64,000 nt of DNA, taken from contig JASBTD010000047.1 in assembly GCA_030148605.1 (NCBI GenBank), forward strand, positions 31,873 through 95,872, written 5' to 3'. Under the pieces are notes generated by a model. It was not told where the DNA came from. It made no database searches and saw only the letters and a list, made by a program, of their open reading frames with translations. The position numbers and the translations under genes are program-made. Source of the stretch: Erythrobacter sp. (lineage in GTDB: Bacteria; Pseudomonadota; Alphaproteobacteria; Sphingomonadales; Sphingomonadaceae). The first letter of the stretch is position 1. Each line of letters starts with the position of its first letter. This document shows positions 40,749-50,641 of this stretch, piece after piece.

Positions 40749-41354
40749 TTACGGCTGCTTGGCTATTCCTTGAGCGAGAATGGTGCTCGCGATATCGGGA
40801 ATCTCGCTGAGGCGGTCACTTTCTTTGGCCCAGACCGCATAACGCAGGCCAAGGAACACATTCATCCCCATTATCGCCCAGGCATGGGCCTCTTCCAGCC
40901 CGTCGCGCAGTTCGCCGGCCTCGTTACCTGCCTGCAGGCGTTCGAGAATGCGCTGCGCAGTATTCTCATAGTGCGATCGGTAGCTGGCTGGATCGACAAA
41001 TTCGGCTTCGTCGATGATGCGGTAGATTTCCTTATGCTCACTGGCGAACTGCAGGAATGCCGCAAGTGCATCGCGCTCTCGTTCGATGGCGGTGCCGCTA
41101 TGTGCGATGCCGGATGAGGCGGCGAGGCGCACCCCTTCGCTGAAATCGCGCACCAGCGCCTGGAAGATTGCCTCTTTCGATTCGAAATAGGTGTAGAAGC
41201 TGCCGAGGGCGACACCAGCTCTGCGGGTAATTCCGCTGATCGATGCTTCGTGGAATCCGCGGTCACCGAATTCGCGCGTGGCGGCATCGAGCAATTTGCG
41301 ACGCGTGCGTTTCCCGCGTTCAGTAACCGGCTGAATTGCAGCGCTTCCACTCAT
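40749..41354 (-). CDS. TetR-family transcriptional regulator
   Basis: A 201-residue TetR-type repressor. The N-terminal helix-turn-helix is GKRTRRKLLDAATREFGDRG ... ISGITRRAGVALGSFYTYFESKE, residues about 14-62 (given in part). The C-terminal part is the variable ligand-binding domain. It is transcribed away from the TonB receptor gene at 41476. The palindrome at 41416-41438 between the two genes is its likely operator. The ligand may be the compound the receptor imports. Confidence 0.92.
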   Translation of the reverse strand: MSGSAAIQPVTERGKRTRRKLLDAATREFGDRGFHEASISGITRRAGVALGSFYTYFESKEAIFQALVRDFSEGVRLAASSGIAHSGTAIERERDALAAFLQFASEHKEIYRIIDEAEFVDPASYRSHYENTAQRILERLQAGNEAGELRDGLEEAHAWAIMGMNVFLGLRYAVWAKESDRLSEIPDIASTILAQGIAKQP

Positions 41355-41415
41355 CCCGGACTCCTCCCCTTGGCCACGAGATTATGAGCAATTTCGCCGC
41401 AGAACAACCCTAAAC

Positions 41416-41444
41416 TTGAAAGGTGGTTCAACTTTCAATATAGG
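41416..41444 (+). promoter_or_regulatory. TonB-receptor promoter overlapped by inverted repeat (TetR operator candidate)
   Basis: TTGAAA (41416-41421) and TATAGG (41439-41444), 17 bases apart, form a -35/-10 pair. The same bases contain an inverted repeat TTGAAAG (41416-41422) / CTTTCAA (41432-41438). A repressor bound there would cover the -35 and the spacer. The downstream TSS would give a 20-30-base leader before AGGGAGAAGGA and the ATG. Confidence 0.65.
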
Positions 41445-41475
41445 ACACCTCACAAACCAGGGAGAAGGATTCGCG

Positions 41476-43839
41476 ATGAAACTGGAAATGCTCGATTCAC
41501 GTCTGTTGCTGGCTGGCTGCGGTGCCATGGCGATCGCTGCAGCGCTTGTACCGGCCTCCGCCTCGGCACAGGCCGGTGATGTTGCCGAATCATCGGAAGA
41601 GGCCGGAAACGTCATCATCGTAACCGCGCGTCGACGTGAAGAGCGCCTTACCGATGTGCCGATTTCGCTGTCCGCGATCAGCGGCGAGGAACTGGCGAAG
41701 GGCGGCACGCTCGAGCTGGTAGAGGTAGCGCAGGATGTGCCCAACCTGACGCTGGAAGTCAGCCGCGGCACCAACACCACACTCACTGCCTTTATCCGCG
41801 GGGTTGGGCAGCAGGATCCGGTTGCCGGGTTCGAAGCGGGCGTGGGCCTCTATGTCGATGATGTCTATCTCAACCGTCCGCAGGCTGCGGTGCTCGATAT
41901 CTATGACGTCGAACGGATCGAGGTTCTGCGCGGCCCGCAAGGCACGCTTTACGGTCGCAACACGATCGGCGGCGCGATCAAATATGTGACTGCACCTTTG
42001 CCTGACGAAACGCGGGTCAAGATTCGCGGCACCTATGGTTCCTACGACCAGGCTGACCTGATCGTGACTGCATCGACCCCCGTTTCAGACAGTCTGAAGA
42101 TCGGTGCGAGCGGAGCGCGGCTTTCGCGTGGCGGATTTGGTGACAATCTCACGCTCGGCACGGAGAACTATAACAAGGATGTGTGGGCCGCCCGCGGCAC
42201 GATCGAGTTCGACAATGGGCCGTTGTTCGTGCGACTTTCGGGCGATTACGTGAAAGACAATAGCGAAGCACGCCAGGGGCATCGCCTGATCCCCGGCCTG
42301 TTCACCGGTGCGCCGGTGCTGGACGACGTGTTTGACACGCGCGCGGGGCTGGATGTCGTCGACCAGGAAGTCGAGGCCTATGGCGGCGCGCTGAATATCG
42401 CGTTTGAAGTGAGCGATACCATCACGCTGAAGTCGATCACCGGCTATCGCGAAGACAAGTCGACAACGCCAATCGATTTTGACAGCCTTGCCGCGGCCGA
42501 TCTGGATGTTCCCGCGATTTACGAGAACGACCAGTTCAGCCAGGAATTCCAGCTGCTTTATGAAGGCGACCGCTTGTCTGGCGTGCTGGGCGCATATTAT
42601 CTCGACGCAAATGCTTTCACCGCGTTTGACGTGGCATTGTTCACCACCGGCGATCTGTTGTTCCTGCTTGATCCGGACACAGACCTGCGTGGCCTGAATG
42701 CTCAGACGCTGGGTGATGTCAAAACCGAAACATGGTCGATCTTCGGCGATTTCACTTACGATCTTACCGATCAGCTGAGCCTGTCTGTGGGTGGTCGCTA
42801 CACCAGCGACAAGCGCACCAGCCAGGTGCTTCGCCGCACCTTTATTGCCGGGTTCTCCGATCTGTTCGACGGGTCAGGTATCCCGATCCTGACCACTTCG
42901 AACTTCAACGGCAGTGAAACCTTCAAGGAGTTCACGCCGCGGGCATCGATCAGCTTCAAGCCCAATGAAGATCACAACATCTATTTCACCTATTCGCGCG
43001 GCTTCAAGGGCGGCGGGTTTGACCCGCGTGGCCAGACAAGCGCCGCTCCTGATCTTGACGGTGACGGAGACGTCGATTTCGATGACGAGTTCGAATTCCT
43101 GCGCTTTGCGCCGGAAACGGTCGACAGTTTCGAGCTGGGCTGGAAAGCTTCCTTGCTCGACAATCGGCTCAACATCGCGCTTGCCGGTTTCATCAGCAAA
43201 TATGATGATGTGCAGATCCCGGGCTCGGTCGGGCTCGACACCAATGATGACGGGATCAATGACACCTTCATCGGCGTAACGACCAATGCCGCGAGCGCTG
43301 ATATCAACGGTATCGAGTTCGAAGGCGATGCGCTGGTGGGCCGCGATTTCGCTGGCGCAGGCAGTCGCCTCTCGGTGAACTGGGCCGTCGGTTATCTCGA
43401 TGCCAAGTTCAACGAATATATCGATGCTTTCGGCAATGATGTGGCTGACCAGCGCGTGTTTCAGAACACGCCTGAATTGACGCTCAACGCCGGTTTCAAC
43501 CTGGGTGTACCAGCGGCGAGCGGCATGGTGGATCTGCTTGGCAATGTCTCGATGCGGTCAGACGCCAGCCAGTTCGAAGTGCCTAACCGGTTCCTAGACC
43601 AGGATGGGTTCGCATTGGTCAATCTCAGCCTCGTCTACACCGATGACCTGGATCGCTTCTCGATCGGCGTGCATGCCAAGAACGTGTTCGACAAGCGCTA
43701 TATCGTTTCAGGCTACAACTTCACCGCCGGTGACGGGATCAATGCGCCGATCACTTCGACGCTTGGCCTCGAAGGAACGCTCACGGCGTTCTATGGCGAT
43801 CCGCGCCGGGTCTATGTGACAGGTGAAATCCGCTTCTGA
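41476..43839 (+). CDS. TonB-dependent outer-membrane receptor
   Basis: A 787-residue TonB-dependent receptor. Signal peptide to about residue 33, a TonB-box-like IIVTARRREE, a plug domain with DVPISLSAISGEEL, RGVGQQDPVAGFEAGVGLYVDDVYL and LRGPQGTLYGRNTIGGAIKY. The C-terminal barrel ends in a terminal strand VYVTGEIRF. The large extracellular-loop region contains DLDGDGDVDFDDE (residues 526-538) and DTNDDGIND (588-596), both calcium-loop-like. Ligand unknown; sphingomonads use such receptors for sugars, aromatics and siderophores. Likely repressed by the adjacent TetR. Confidence 0.93.
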   Translation: MKLEMLDSRLLLAGCGAMAIAAALVPASASAQAGDVAESSEEAGNVIIVTARRREERLTDVPISLSAISGEELAKGGTLELVEVAQDVPNLTLEVSRGTNTTLTAFIRGVGQQDPVAGFEAGVGLYVDDVYLNRPQAAVLDIYDVERIEVLRGPQGTLYGRNTIGGAIKYVTAPLPDETRVKIRGTYGSYDQADLIVTASTPVSDSLKIGASGARLSRGGFGDNLTLGTENYNKDVWAARGTIEFDNGPLFVRLSGDYVKDNSEARQGHRLIPGLFTGAPVLDDVFDTRAGLDVVDQEVEAYGGALNIAFEVSDTITLKSITGYREDKSTTPIDFDSLAAADLDVPAIYENDQFSQEFQLLYEGDRLSGVLGAYYLDANAFTAFDVALFTTGDLLFLLDPDTDLRGLNAQTLGDVKTETWSIFGDFTYDLTDQLSLSVGGRYTSDKRTSQVLRRTFIAGFSDLFDGSGIPILTTSNFNGSETFKEFTPRASISFKPNEDHNIYFTYSRGFKGGGFDPRGQTSAAPDLDGDGDVDFDDEFEFLRFAPETVDSFELGWKASLLDNRLNIALAGFISKYDDVQIPGSVGLDTNDDGINDTFIGVTTNAASADINGIEFEGDALVGRDFAGAGSRLSVNWAVGYLDAKFNEYIDAFGNDVADQRVFQNTPELTLNAGFNLGVPAASGMVDLLGNVSMRSDASQFEVPNRFLDQDGFALVNLSLVYTDDLDRFSIGVHAKNVFDKRYIVSGYNFTAGDGINAPITSTLGLEGTLTAFYGDPRRVYVTGEIRF

Positions 43840-43861
43840 CGATCTCTCCCCGTCAGATGCA

Positions 43862-43896
43862 AAAAGGGCGCCCTGCAAGCTGCGGGGCGCCCTTTT
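43862..43896. terminator. Bidirectional intrinsic terminator
   Basis: Stem GGGCGCCC (43866-43873) with GGGCGCCC (43885-43892), A-run before and TTTT after. It separates the convergent TonB-receptor and peroxiredoxin genes and should stop transcription both ways. Confidence 0.92.
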
Positions 43897-43920
43897 CAAT
43901 TTTGCGCGATATGATCCGGC

Positions 43921-44400
43921 TCAGAGCTGGCCCAGCATATGCTCTGCGCTGGAGACAGAGAAGTCGCCCGGCGCTTCTACGTTAAGCTCCTGCACCACGC
44001 CGTCCTCAACGATCATCGAGAAACGCTGGCCGCGCTTGCCCATGCCAAAGCCCGAACCGTCCATGGTGAGGCCAACGGCTTCTGCAAAATTGCCATTGCC
44101 GTCTGCCAGCATGGTGATGTCTTCGCTGCCGGCGGCCTTGTTCCATGCGCCCATCACGAAGGCATCGTTCACCGCTGTGCAGGCGATCTCGTCCACGCCC
44201 TTGGCTTTAAGCTCGGCGGCCTTCTCGACATAGCCGGGCAGGTGGCGCGCCGAGCAAGTCGGGGTGAACGCACCCGGCACAGAGAAGAGAGCAACTTTCT
44301 TGCCGGCAAAATAGTCTGCCGAGCTCACTTGCTCAGGCCCGTTCTCGGTCGCTTTGACCAGCGTTACTTCAGGGAGTTTGTCACCAACCGAAATTGCCAT
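43921..44400 (-). CDS. Peroxiredoxin of the Prx5/AhpE-like (redoxin) group
   Basis: A 159-residue thiol peroxidase. The peroxidatic Cys49 lies in VPGAFTPTCS, the Prx5 signature (TPTCS). No second conserved Cys in the usual Prx5 position is evident, so resolution may depend on glutathione or thioredoxin. It reduces hydrogen peroxide and alkyl hydroperoxides. Start MAISVGDKLPEV at 44400; the frame opens further but into the ahcY leader. Confidence 0.92.
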   Translation of the reverse strand: MAISVGDKLPEVTLVKATENGPEQVSSADYFAGKKVALFSVPGAFTPTCSARHLPGYVEKAAELKAKGVDEIACTAVNDAFVMGAWNKAAGSEDITMLADGNGNFAEAVGLTMDGSGFGMGKRGQRFSMIVEDGVVQELNVEAPGDFSVSSAEHMLGQL

Positions 44401-44475
44401 TGCGTAATATCCTTTCGTGATCCTGTCCGTTAGCGCTCGATATAGGCGTTCAGCCGCGCTCCGCAATAATCAAGC

Positions 44476-44495
44476 ATATAAAGATTCTTTTATAT
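44476..44495. promoter_or_regulatory. AT-rich inverted repeat upstream of ahcY (SahR-type operator candidate)
   Basis: ATATAAA (44476-44482) and TTTATAT (44489-44495) with a 6-base GATTCT spacer form an inverted repeat in an AT-rich patch 92 bases before the ahcY GTG start. ArsR-family SahR regulators control S-adenosylhomocysteine recycling genes in proteobacteria through AT-rich palindromes; the exact motif for this lineage was not checked. Confidence 0.45.
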
Positions 44496-44586
44496 TTGCC
44501 TCACGGCGGAGCAGAGGGTAGAGGCGGCTCCAGATTTTCCCGTGCGCATCGGCATTGATGCGCCATGCAGATTCAGGAGTTTGAAC

Positions 44587-45999
<1,413 letters not shown>

Positions 46000-46009
46000 C
46001 GGTGATGAA

Positions 46010-46073
46010 TCCTCGCGAAGGCGGGGATCTCGAACCAGCCTGTATAGAGACTCCCGCCTACGCGGGAGCTCGC
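46010..46073. repeat. REP-like double hairpin (GAAGGCGGG type) after ahcY
   Basis: TCCTCGCGAAGGCGGGGA (46010-46027) and CTCCCGCCTACGCGGGAG (46051-46068) form two hairpins with the same stems as the plsY-dprA element at 302-371. It begins 11 bases after the ahcY stop. Confidence 0.75.
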
Positions 46074-46081
46074 TTTGTCGA

Positions 46082-46118
46082 AAGCCCTCGCAAAACTTCG
46101 TGTTTGCGGGGGCTTTTC
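46082..46118 (+). terminator. Intrinsic terminator after ahcY
   Basis: AAGCCCTCGCAAA (46082-46094) pairs with TTTGCGGGGGCTT (46102-46114), followed by TTCCTTTT. Separates ahcY from the divL operon. Confidence 0.9.
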
Positions 46119-46165
46119 CTTTTGAAGCCGTTGCATCCGCGTGCCAGCAAGCATAGCTGGTTGGC

Positions 46166-48505
46166 ATGGAGTTTTCGCCCACTGCAATGGCCTTGATCGG
46201 ACTTGTGCTTGCCGCCTGGACAGTGGGCGCGGCAGTCCTGATGATCCGTGCTGCGCAAAGATCGCGCCGGCATGACAGCTTGCGGCGCTCGCTTGCGCGG
46301 GTGAACGGCATGCTCGATGAAGCGCCTGCGATTCCCATGCTGGTGCGGGCCGATGGGCGGATCGAAGCGCATGAACGGCTTGCCGGATGGCTGGGGCTGG
46401 ACAAACCGGCGGAGTATCTTTCCGAACTGGCAGGCGAAAGCGGCAGCGGCCTTTCGCAAGAGCAGCTCGAGCAGCTCACCAAGGCCGTTCGCAAGACACA
46501 AAAATCGGCCAGCAACTTCCGGTTGTCTATCAATCCGCCCGGCTCTGCGCGCAGCCTTGCGTTTCGCGGTTCGCTTGCCGATCCGCGTATCGCGCCCGGT
46601 GGCGCCGCGCTGGTATGGGTGTTCGATTTTACAGAAAGCGAAGGCGAGCTTGCGCGCTTGCGCGAGGAAGCGGCTCAGGCGCAGGGTGACTTTACCGCTC
46701 TGGTCGGGCTGATCGAAGCCGCGCCCATACCGATGTGGTTCAGGGCGGGTGACGCGCGGCTGCGGCTCGTCAATCAGGCCTATGTCGATGCGGTCGGTGC
46801 GAAAAGCGCCGATGAAGTTGTCTCGCAACAGATAGAACTACTCGAAACCATCGATGGTCATTCGCCTGCGGACATCGCGAAGGGCGCGGTTGAAGTGGGC
46901 GAACTTGTCGAGCGGACAGTGCCGGCAACCATATTGGGCGAGCGTCGCTCGCTGCGTGTCAGCGATCTGCCCATCGGCGAGGAAGGCATTGCAGGCTACG
47001 CGATCGACATCGAAGAAATGGAGCAGCAAGCCCGCGAATTCCGCGCATTTCGCCAGGCGCAGCGTGCCATGCTTGACCAGCTATCCGTTGGCGTGGCGCA
47101 GTTTGACGCACGGCAACAACTGGTATTCGCCAATCGCCCGTTCTTGCGCCTGTTTGACCTGCCATACGGGGTAGCAGGCGAAGCTATGCAGTTTGACCGG
47201 TTCCTGTCAGACGCGCGGGAGAAAAAGCGCACGCCTGAAGTGCGCGATTTTCCCGAGTGGAAGCGCGAGCATCTTGCCTGGTTTAGCGCCAGCGAAGCGC
47301 GCGAAGAGGCATGGCCGCTGCCCGCCGGCATGCATCTGCGGATCGTTGCGCAACCCATGCCCGATGGCGGGCTGGTAATGATCGCGGAAGACCGCACCGA
47401 ACAGCTCGCGATTTCCGCAACGCGCGATACCTTGCTGCGAACCAGAACCGCGATGCTCGACAGCCTGTTCGAAGCGATTGCGGTGTTTGCCCCCGATGGA
47501 TCGATGCAGCTGTGGAACCGCAGCTTTGCCGGCACTTGGGGAATCGATGCTGATCGACTGGATACGCATCCTTCGGCGGACGAGCTGCTCGATGCAATCT
47601 CCGCCAATCTAGCAAAGCCGAAGCGTGTATCAGCCATCGGCGAAGTCATTCGCGCCGCTACGCTTGACCGGCGGGAAAAGGCCGGACGGGTCGAGATGAA
47701 AGATGGCAGGACGCTGGAATTTGCCGGTGTTCCGCTGCCTGATGGCAATGGCTTGCTGACCGTGCTCGACATTACCGACTCGCAAATGGCGGAAAAGGCG
47801 CTGCGCGAACGGAACCAGGCATTGGAAGAGGCAGACGCGGTCAAGGCGCGTTTCCTTGCCAACATGTCTTACGAATTCCGCACGCCGCTCACTTCGATCG
47901 GCGGGTTCGCTGAACTGATCCAGAGCGGGGCTGCGGGCCCGGTCAACGACCAGATGAAGGAATATGTCGATGCAATCCTGCAGTCGGTTGGCCGCCTGAC
48001 CGATCAGGTCGAGAATGTGCTCGATCTGTCGCAGAGCGAAGCGGGCATGCTGCCACTTTCGAAGGAGCGGCTCGAATTGCTCGGCTTTGTTACGGATGTG
48101 GTGAAAGAACGGGAAGCTGCGATTGCCGAAGCCGGGCTTACGCTTGACCTGCGCGGCAATGGCGGGGCCGCTATCGAAGCGGACAAACGCCAGCTCGGCC
48201 GTGCTATCGGCCACCTGATTGACAATGCCATTGCGGCAACCGGCAAGGGCGGCAGGATCCTCGTGGATATCGGACGGATCGATCAGGGCGCGCGGATCGT
48301 CGTTTCCGATAATGGCCCCGGAATGAGCAAGCAGGAACTGGCGCGGCTGCTGGACGGTCTGAAAGTCGGCAAGGATGGCAAGGTAGAGCAGCGCAAGGGG
48401 CTTGGCATTCCGCTGGCGCGCCAATTGGTCGAAGCCCATGACGGCACGCTGACGCTGGAAAGTCGCAAAGGGCAAGGCACGACCGCGATGATCGTGCTGC
48501 CGTGA
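46166..48505 (+). CDS. divL: DivL-like histidine kinase with Tyr in place of the phospho-acceptor His
   Basis: A 779-residue membrane-anchored PAS/histidine-kinase protein. One N-terminal membrane helix (residues 7-29), then several PAS-like regions (VRADGRIEAHERLAGWLGL near 61; the LWNRSFAGTWGID block near 451), then the dimerisation helix with FLANMSYEFRTPLTSIGGF. Tyr569 occupies the position of the phospho-acceptor His. Caulobacter DivL has the same substitution (Tyr550) and the same layout, and its gene has the same neighbours, so this is a DivL orthologue that should regulate CckA and cell-cycle control rather than act as a simple kinase. The ATP-binding domain retains N (HLIDNAIAAT), D (VSDNGPGM) and G (GLGIPLARQLVE) boxes. 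Start 46166. Confidence 0.9.
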   Translation: MEFSPTAMALIGLVLAAWTVGAAVLMIRAAQRSRRHDSLRRSLARVNGMLDEAPAIPMLVRADGRIEAHERLAGWLGLDKPAEYLSELAGESGSGLSQEQLEQLTKAVRKTQKSASNFRLSINPPGSARSLAFRGSLADPRIAPGGAALVWVFDFTESEGELARLREEAAQAQGDFTALVGLIEAAPIPMWFRAGDARLRLVNQAYVDAVGAKSADEVVSQQIELLETIDGHSPADIAKGAVEVGELVERTVPATILGERRSLRVSDLPIGEEGIAGYAIDIEEMEQQAREFRAFRQAQRAMLDQLSVGVAQFDARQQLVFANRPFLRLFDLPYGVAGEAMQFDRFLSDAREKKRTPEVRDFPEWKREHLAWFSASEAREEAWPLPAGMHLRIVAQPMPDGGLVMIAEDRTEQLAISATRDTLLRTRTAMLDSLFEAIAVFAPDGSMQLWNRSFAGTWGIDADRLDTHPSADELLDAISANLAKPKRVSAIGEVIRAATLDRREKAGRVEMKDGRTLEFAGVPLPDGNGLLTVLDITDSQMAEKALRERNQALEEADAVKARFLANMSYEFRTPLTSIGGFAELIQSGAAGPVNDQMKEYVDAILQSVGRLTDQVENVLDLSQSEAGMLPLSKERLELLGFVTDVVKEREAAIAEAGLTLDLRGNGGAAIEADKRQLGRAIGHLIDNAIAATGKGGRILVDIGRIDQGARIVVSDNGPGMSKQELARLLDGLKVGKDGKVEQRKGLGIPLARQLVEAHDGTLTLESRKGQGTTAMIVLP

Positions 48506-48945
48506 GATTTGAGCTGCCCGATCTTGCGGCGATGGAAAGCCTCGGAGCGCGGATCGCGGCGCGTTTGCAGGCGGGGGATGTAGTCTCGCTCAGCGGTGAC
48601 CTGGGGGCGGGCAAGACCACGCTGGCGCGCGCAATCCTCTCCGCGCTGGGCCAGCAGGGCGAAGTGCCATCGCCCACATTCACGATAATCGAAACCTATG
48701 ATGCGCCGCCTCTGCGCATTCCCGTGGTCCATGCCGATTTCTACCGTATCGAGGATCCGCAGGAACTGCTGGAAATCGGGCTGGATGACTATCGCGAAGG
48801 CGCAGCGCTGATCGCAGAATGGCCAGAGAAAGTGGGCGGGTTTGCCAGTGAACCGGGATGTTTGCAGGTGACGCTTGAAATTGTGGGCCAAGGGCGCGCG
48901 GCGATTGTCGAGCCGGGGGGTGATTGGGTAGGGCGCATGCCATGA
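48502..48945 (+). CDS. tsaE: tRNA threonylcarbamoyladenosine biosynthesis ATPase TsaE
   Basis: A 147-residue P-loop protein of the TsaE family, which supports TsaB/TsaD in the t6A modification of tRNAs. Walker A SGDLGAGKTT with Lys38, switch-like SPTFTIIETYD, and HADFYRIEDPQELLEIGLDDY. The start is GTG at 48502, overlapping the divL stop by four bases (GTGA). The next gene overlaps its stop by ATGA. Confidence 0.94.
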   Translation: MRFELPDLAAMESLGARIAARLQAGDVVSLSGDLGAGKTTLARAILSALGQQGEVPSPTFTIIETYDAPPLRIPVVHADFYRIEDPQELLEIGLDDYREGAALIAEWPEKVGGFASEPGCLQVTLEIVGQGRAAIVEPGGDWVGRMP

Positions 48946-49928
48946 ACGCGCTGCCTGATGGATTGCGGGAATTCCTCGCTCAAACCGATTGGAATGATGC
49001 TGTTATCGACCCGATTCCGGGCGATGCTTCATTCCGGCGATATTTCCGGCTTGGTAAGGATGGCGAAAGCGCGATGCTGATGCATGCGCCGCCGCCGCAT
49101 GAAGACCCCAAGCCGTTCCTGAATGTTGCGGAGTATCTGAATAGCATCGGCGCGCGCGCTCCGGCGATCTACGCGGCTGATCCGGTGCAAGGTTGGGTTT
49201 TGCTGGAGGATTTCGGCACAGACCGCATGCGCGACTGGATTGACGATAATCCCGACGGCGAACTGGCCGCCTATCAAGGTGCGGTCGATGCTCTGGTCGC
49301 GCTCCACGCCCACCCGGCCGGGCCATTCCCGCCATACGACATGGCCGCTTACCAGCGCGAGACCGATCTGTTTGTCGAATGGTATTGCGCGGCGCAGTCG
49401 CTCGATGTCGATCATACAGGCTATCGCGAGGCGTGGGCGGAAGTGCTGGAGCCGTTATTGGCACGGCAGGACCCCGGGGTAACGGTTCTGCGGGATTATC
49501 ATGCAGAGAACATCATGCTGCTGGGTGATCCGCGCAACGGCGCCGCACAAGGCCTGATCGACTTTCAGGATGCGCTGATCGGTCATGCCGCCTATGATCT
49601 GGTTTCGTTGCTGCAAGATGCGCGGCGGGACGTATCGCCGCAGCTCGAGCGTGCAATGCTTGACCGGTTCATCGCGGCTTACTCCGCTTCGCCGGAATTT
49701 GAAGCCGATTATGCTGTCCTAGGGGCGCAACGGAACGCCAAGATCGTCGGCATTTTTACACGCTTGCACAAGCGCGATGGGAAGCCGCGCTACCTTGAGC
49801 TGATCCCGCGGGTATGGAAGCTGATGGAACGCGATCTGGCGCATCCGGCGCTGACACCTGTCGCCCGCTGGTTCGACGCAAACATTCCCGCTGAGCTGCG
49901 AAAGCCGGGCGGAGGAACAATCGCGTGA
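48942..49928 (+). CDS. amgK: N-acetylmuramate/N-acetylglucosamine kinase AmgK-type phosphotransferase
   Basis: A 328-residue aminoglycoside-phosphotransferase-fold kinase. Kinase motifs: LRDYHAENIMLL (Brenner motif) and LIDFQDALIG (metal-binding DFG-equivalent), with the ATP-site GDASFRRYFRL near the N-terminus. The next gene is MurU-like, and the pair matches AmgK-MurU, which recycles MurNAc to UDP-MurNAc without the usual UDP-GlcNAc route. ATG 48942 overlaps the tsaE stop by ATGA. Confidence 0.88.
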   Translation: MNALPDGLREFLAQTDWNDAVIDPIPGDASFRRYFRLGKDGESAMLMHAPPPHEDPKPFLNVAEYLNSIGARAPAIYAADPVQGWVLLEDFGTDRMRDWIDDNPDGELAAYQGAVDALVALHAHPAGPFPPYDMAAYQRETDLFVEWYCAAQSLDVDHTGYREAWAEVLEPLLARQDPGVTVLRDYHAENIMLLGDPRNGAAQGLIDFQDALIGHAAYDLVSLLQDARRDVSPQLERAMLDRFIAAYSASPEFEADYAVLGAQRNAKIVGIFTRLHKRDGKPRYLELIPRVWKLMERDLAHPALTPVARWFDANIPAELRKPGGGTIA

Positions 49929-50641
49929 GCGCTTTGGTGACGGACACGGCCATGGTGCTGGCAGCGGGAATGGGCAAGCGTATGCGCCCGCTCACCGCCA
50001 GCCAGCCCAAGCCCATGGTGCGCGTTGCTGGAAAGCCGTTGATCGATCATGCGCTGGATCGTCTATCTGCTGCCGGTGTAACCAGGGCGGTGGTCAATGT
50101 GCATTATCTGGCAGACGCGCTGGAAGCGCATGTGAAGGAGCGCGCGTCACCCGCAATCACGATCTCTGACGAGCGCGAGCAGTTGCTGGAAACCGGTGGC
50201 GGCATGCGCAAGGCATTGCCGCAGTTGCCGGATCCGTTCTTCTCGCTCAATGCGGACAATATCTGGCTCGACGGCCCGCGCGATGCCTTTCATGACCTGT
50301 CCCGGTACTGGAATCCTGACGTGATGGACGCGCTTTTGTTGCTGGTGCCGCATGCCCGTGCGGCAAACTTCACCGGTCCGGGCGATTTCCACATGGATGC
50401 AAGCGGGAAGCTGTCTCGGCGCGAGCCGGGGCGGATCGCGCCATTTATCTTCACCGGGATCCAGCTGGTGTCGCACAGACTGCTGCGCGATGCGCCCGAA
50501 GGGCCGTTCTCGACCAATATCCTGTGGAACAGGGCGATAGAGGAAGAGCGGCTGTTCGGCGCGTCATTCACCGGGCAGTGGTTCGAAGTGGGTACGCCGC
50601 AAGCCATCGGCCCTACCGAAGAAGCGCTGCGGCGTGGGTGA
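49925..50641 (+). CDS. murU: MurNAc-1-phosphate uridylyltransferase MurU
   Basis: A 238-residue sugar-phosphate nucleotidyltransferase. N-terminal signature VLAAGMGKRMRPLTASQPKP, then KPLIDHALDRLSAAGV, ETGGGMRKALP and NADNIWLDG. In the AmgK-MurU salvage route it makes UDP-MurNAc from MurNAc-1-phosphate. Start is GTG at 49925 with a GTGA overlap. The 1-phosphate specificity rests on context; the same fold also serves mannose-1-phosphate enzymes. Confidence 0.87.
   Translation: MSALVTDTAMVLAAGMGKRMRPLTASQPKPMVRVAGKPLIDHALDRLSAAGVTRAVVNVHYLADALEAHVKERASPAITISDEREQLLETGGGMRKALPQLPDPFFSLNADNIWLDGPRDAFHDLSRYWNPDVMDALLLLVPHARAANFTGPGDFHMDASGKLSRREPGRIAPFIFTGIQLVSHRLLRDAPEGPFSTNILWNRAIEEERLFGASFTGQWFEVGTPQAIGPTEEALRRG

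Noticed and set aside
44401..44586. SAH or SAM riboswitch before ahcY
   Set aside because: I could not find the conserved stem and junction sequences of a known class; only an AT-rich inverted repeat is evident.
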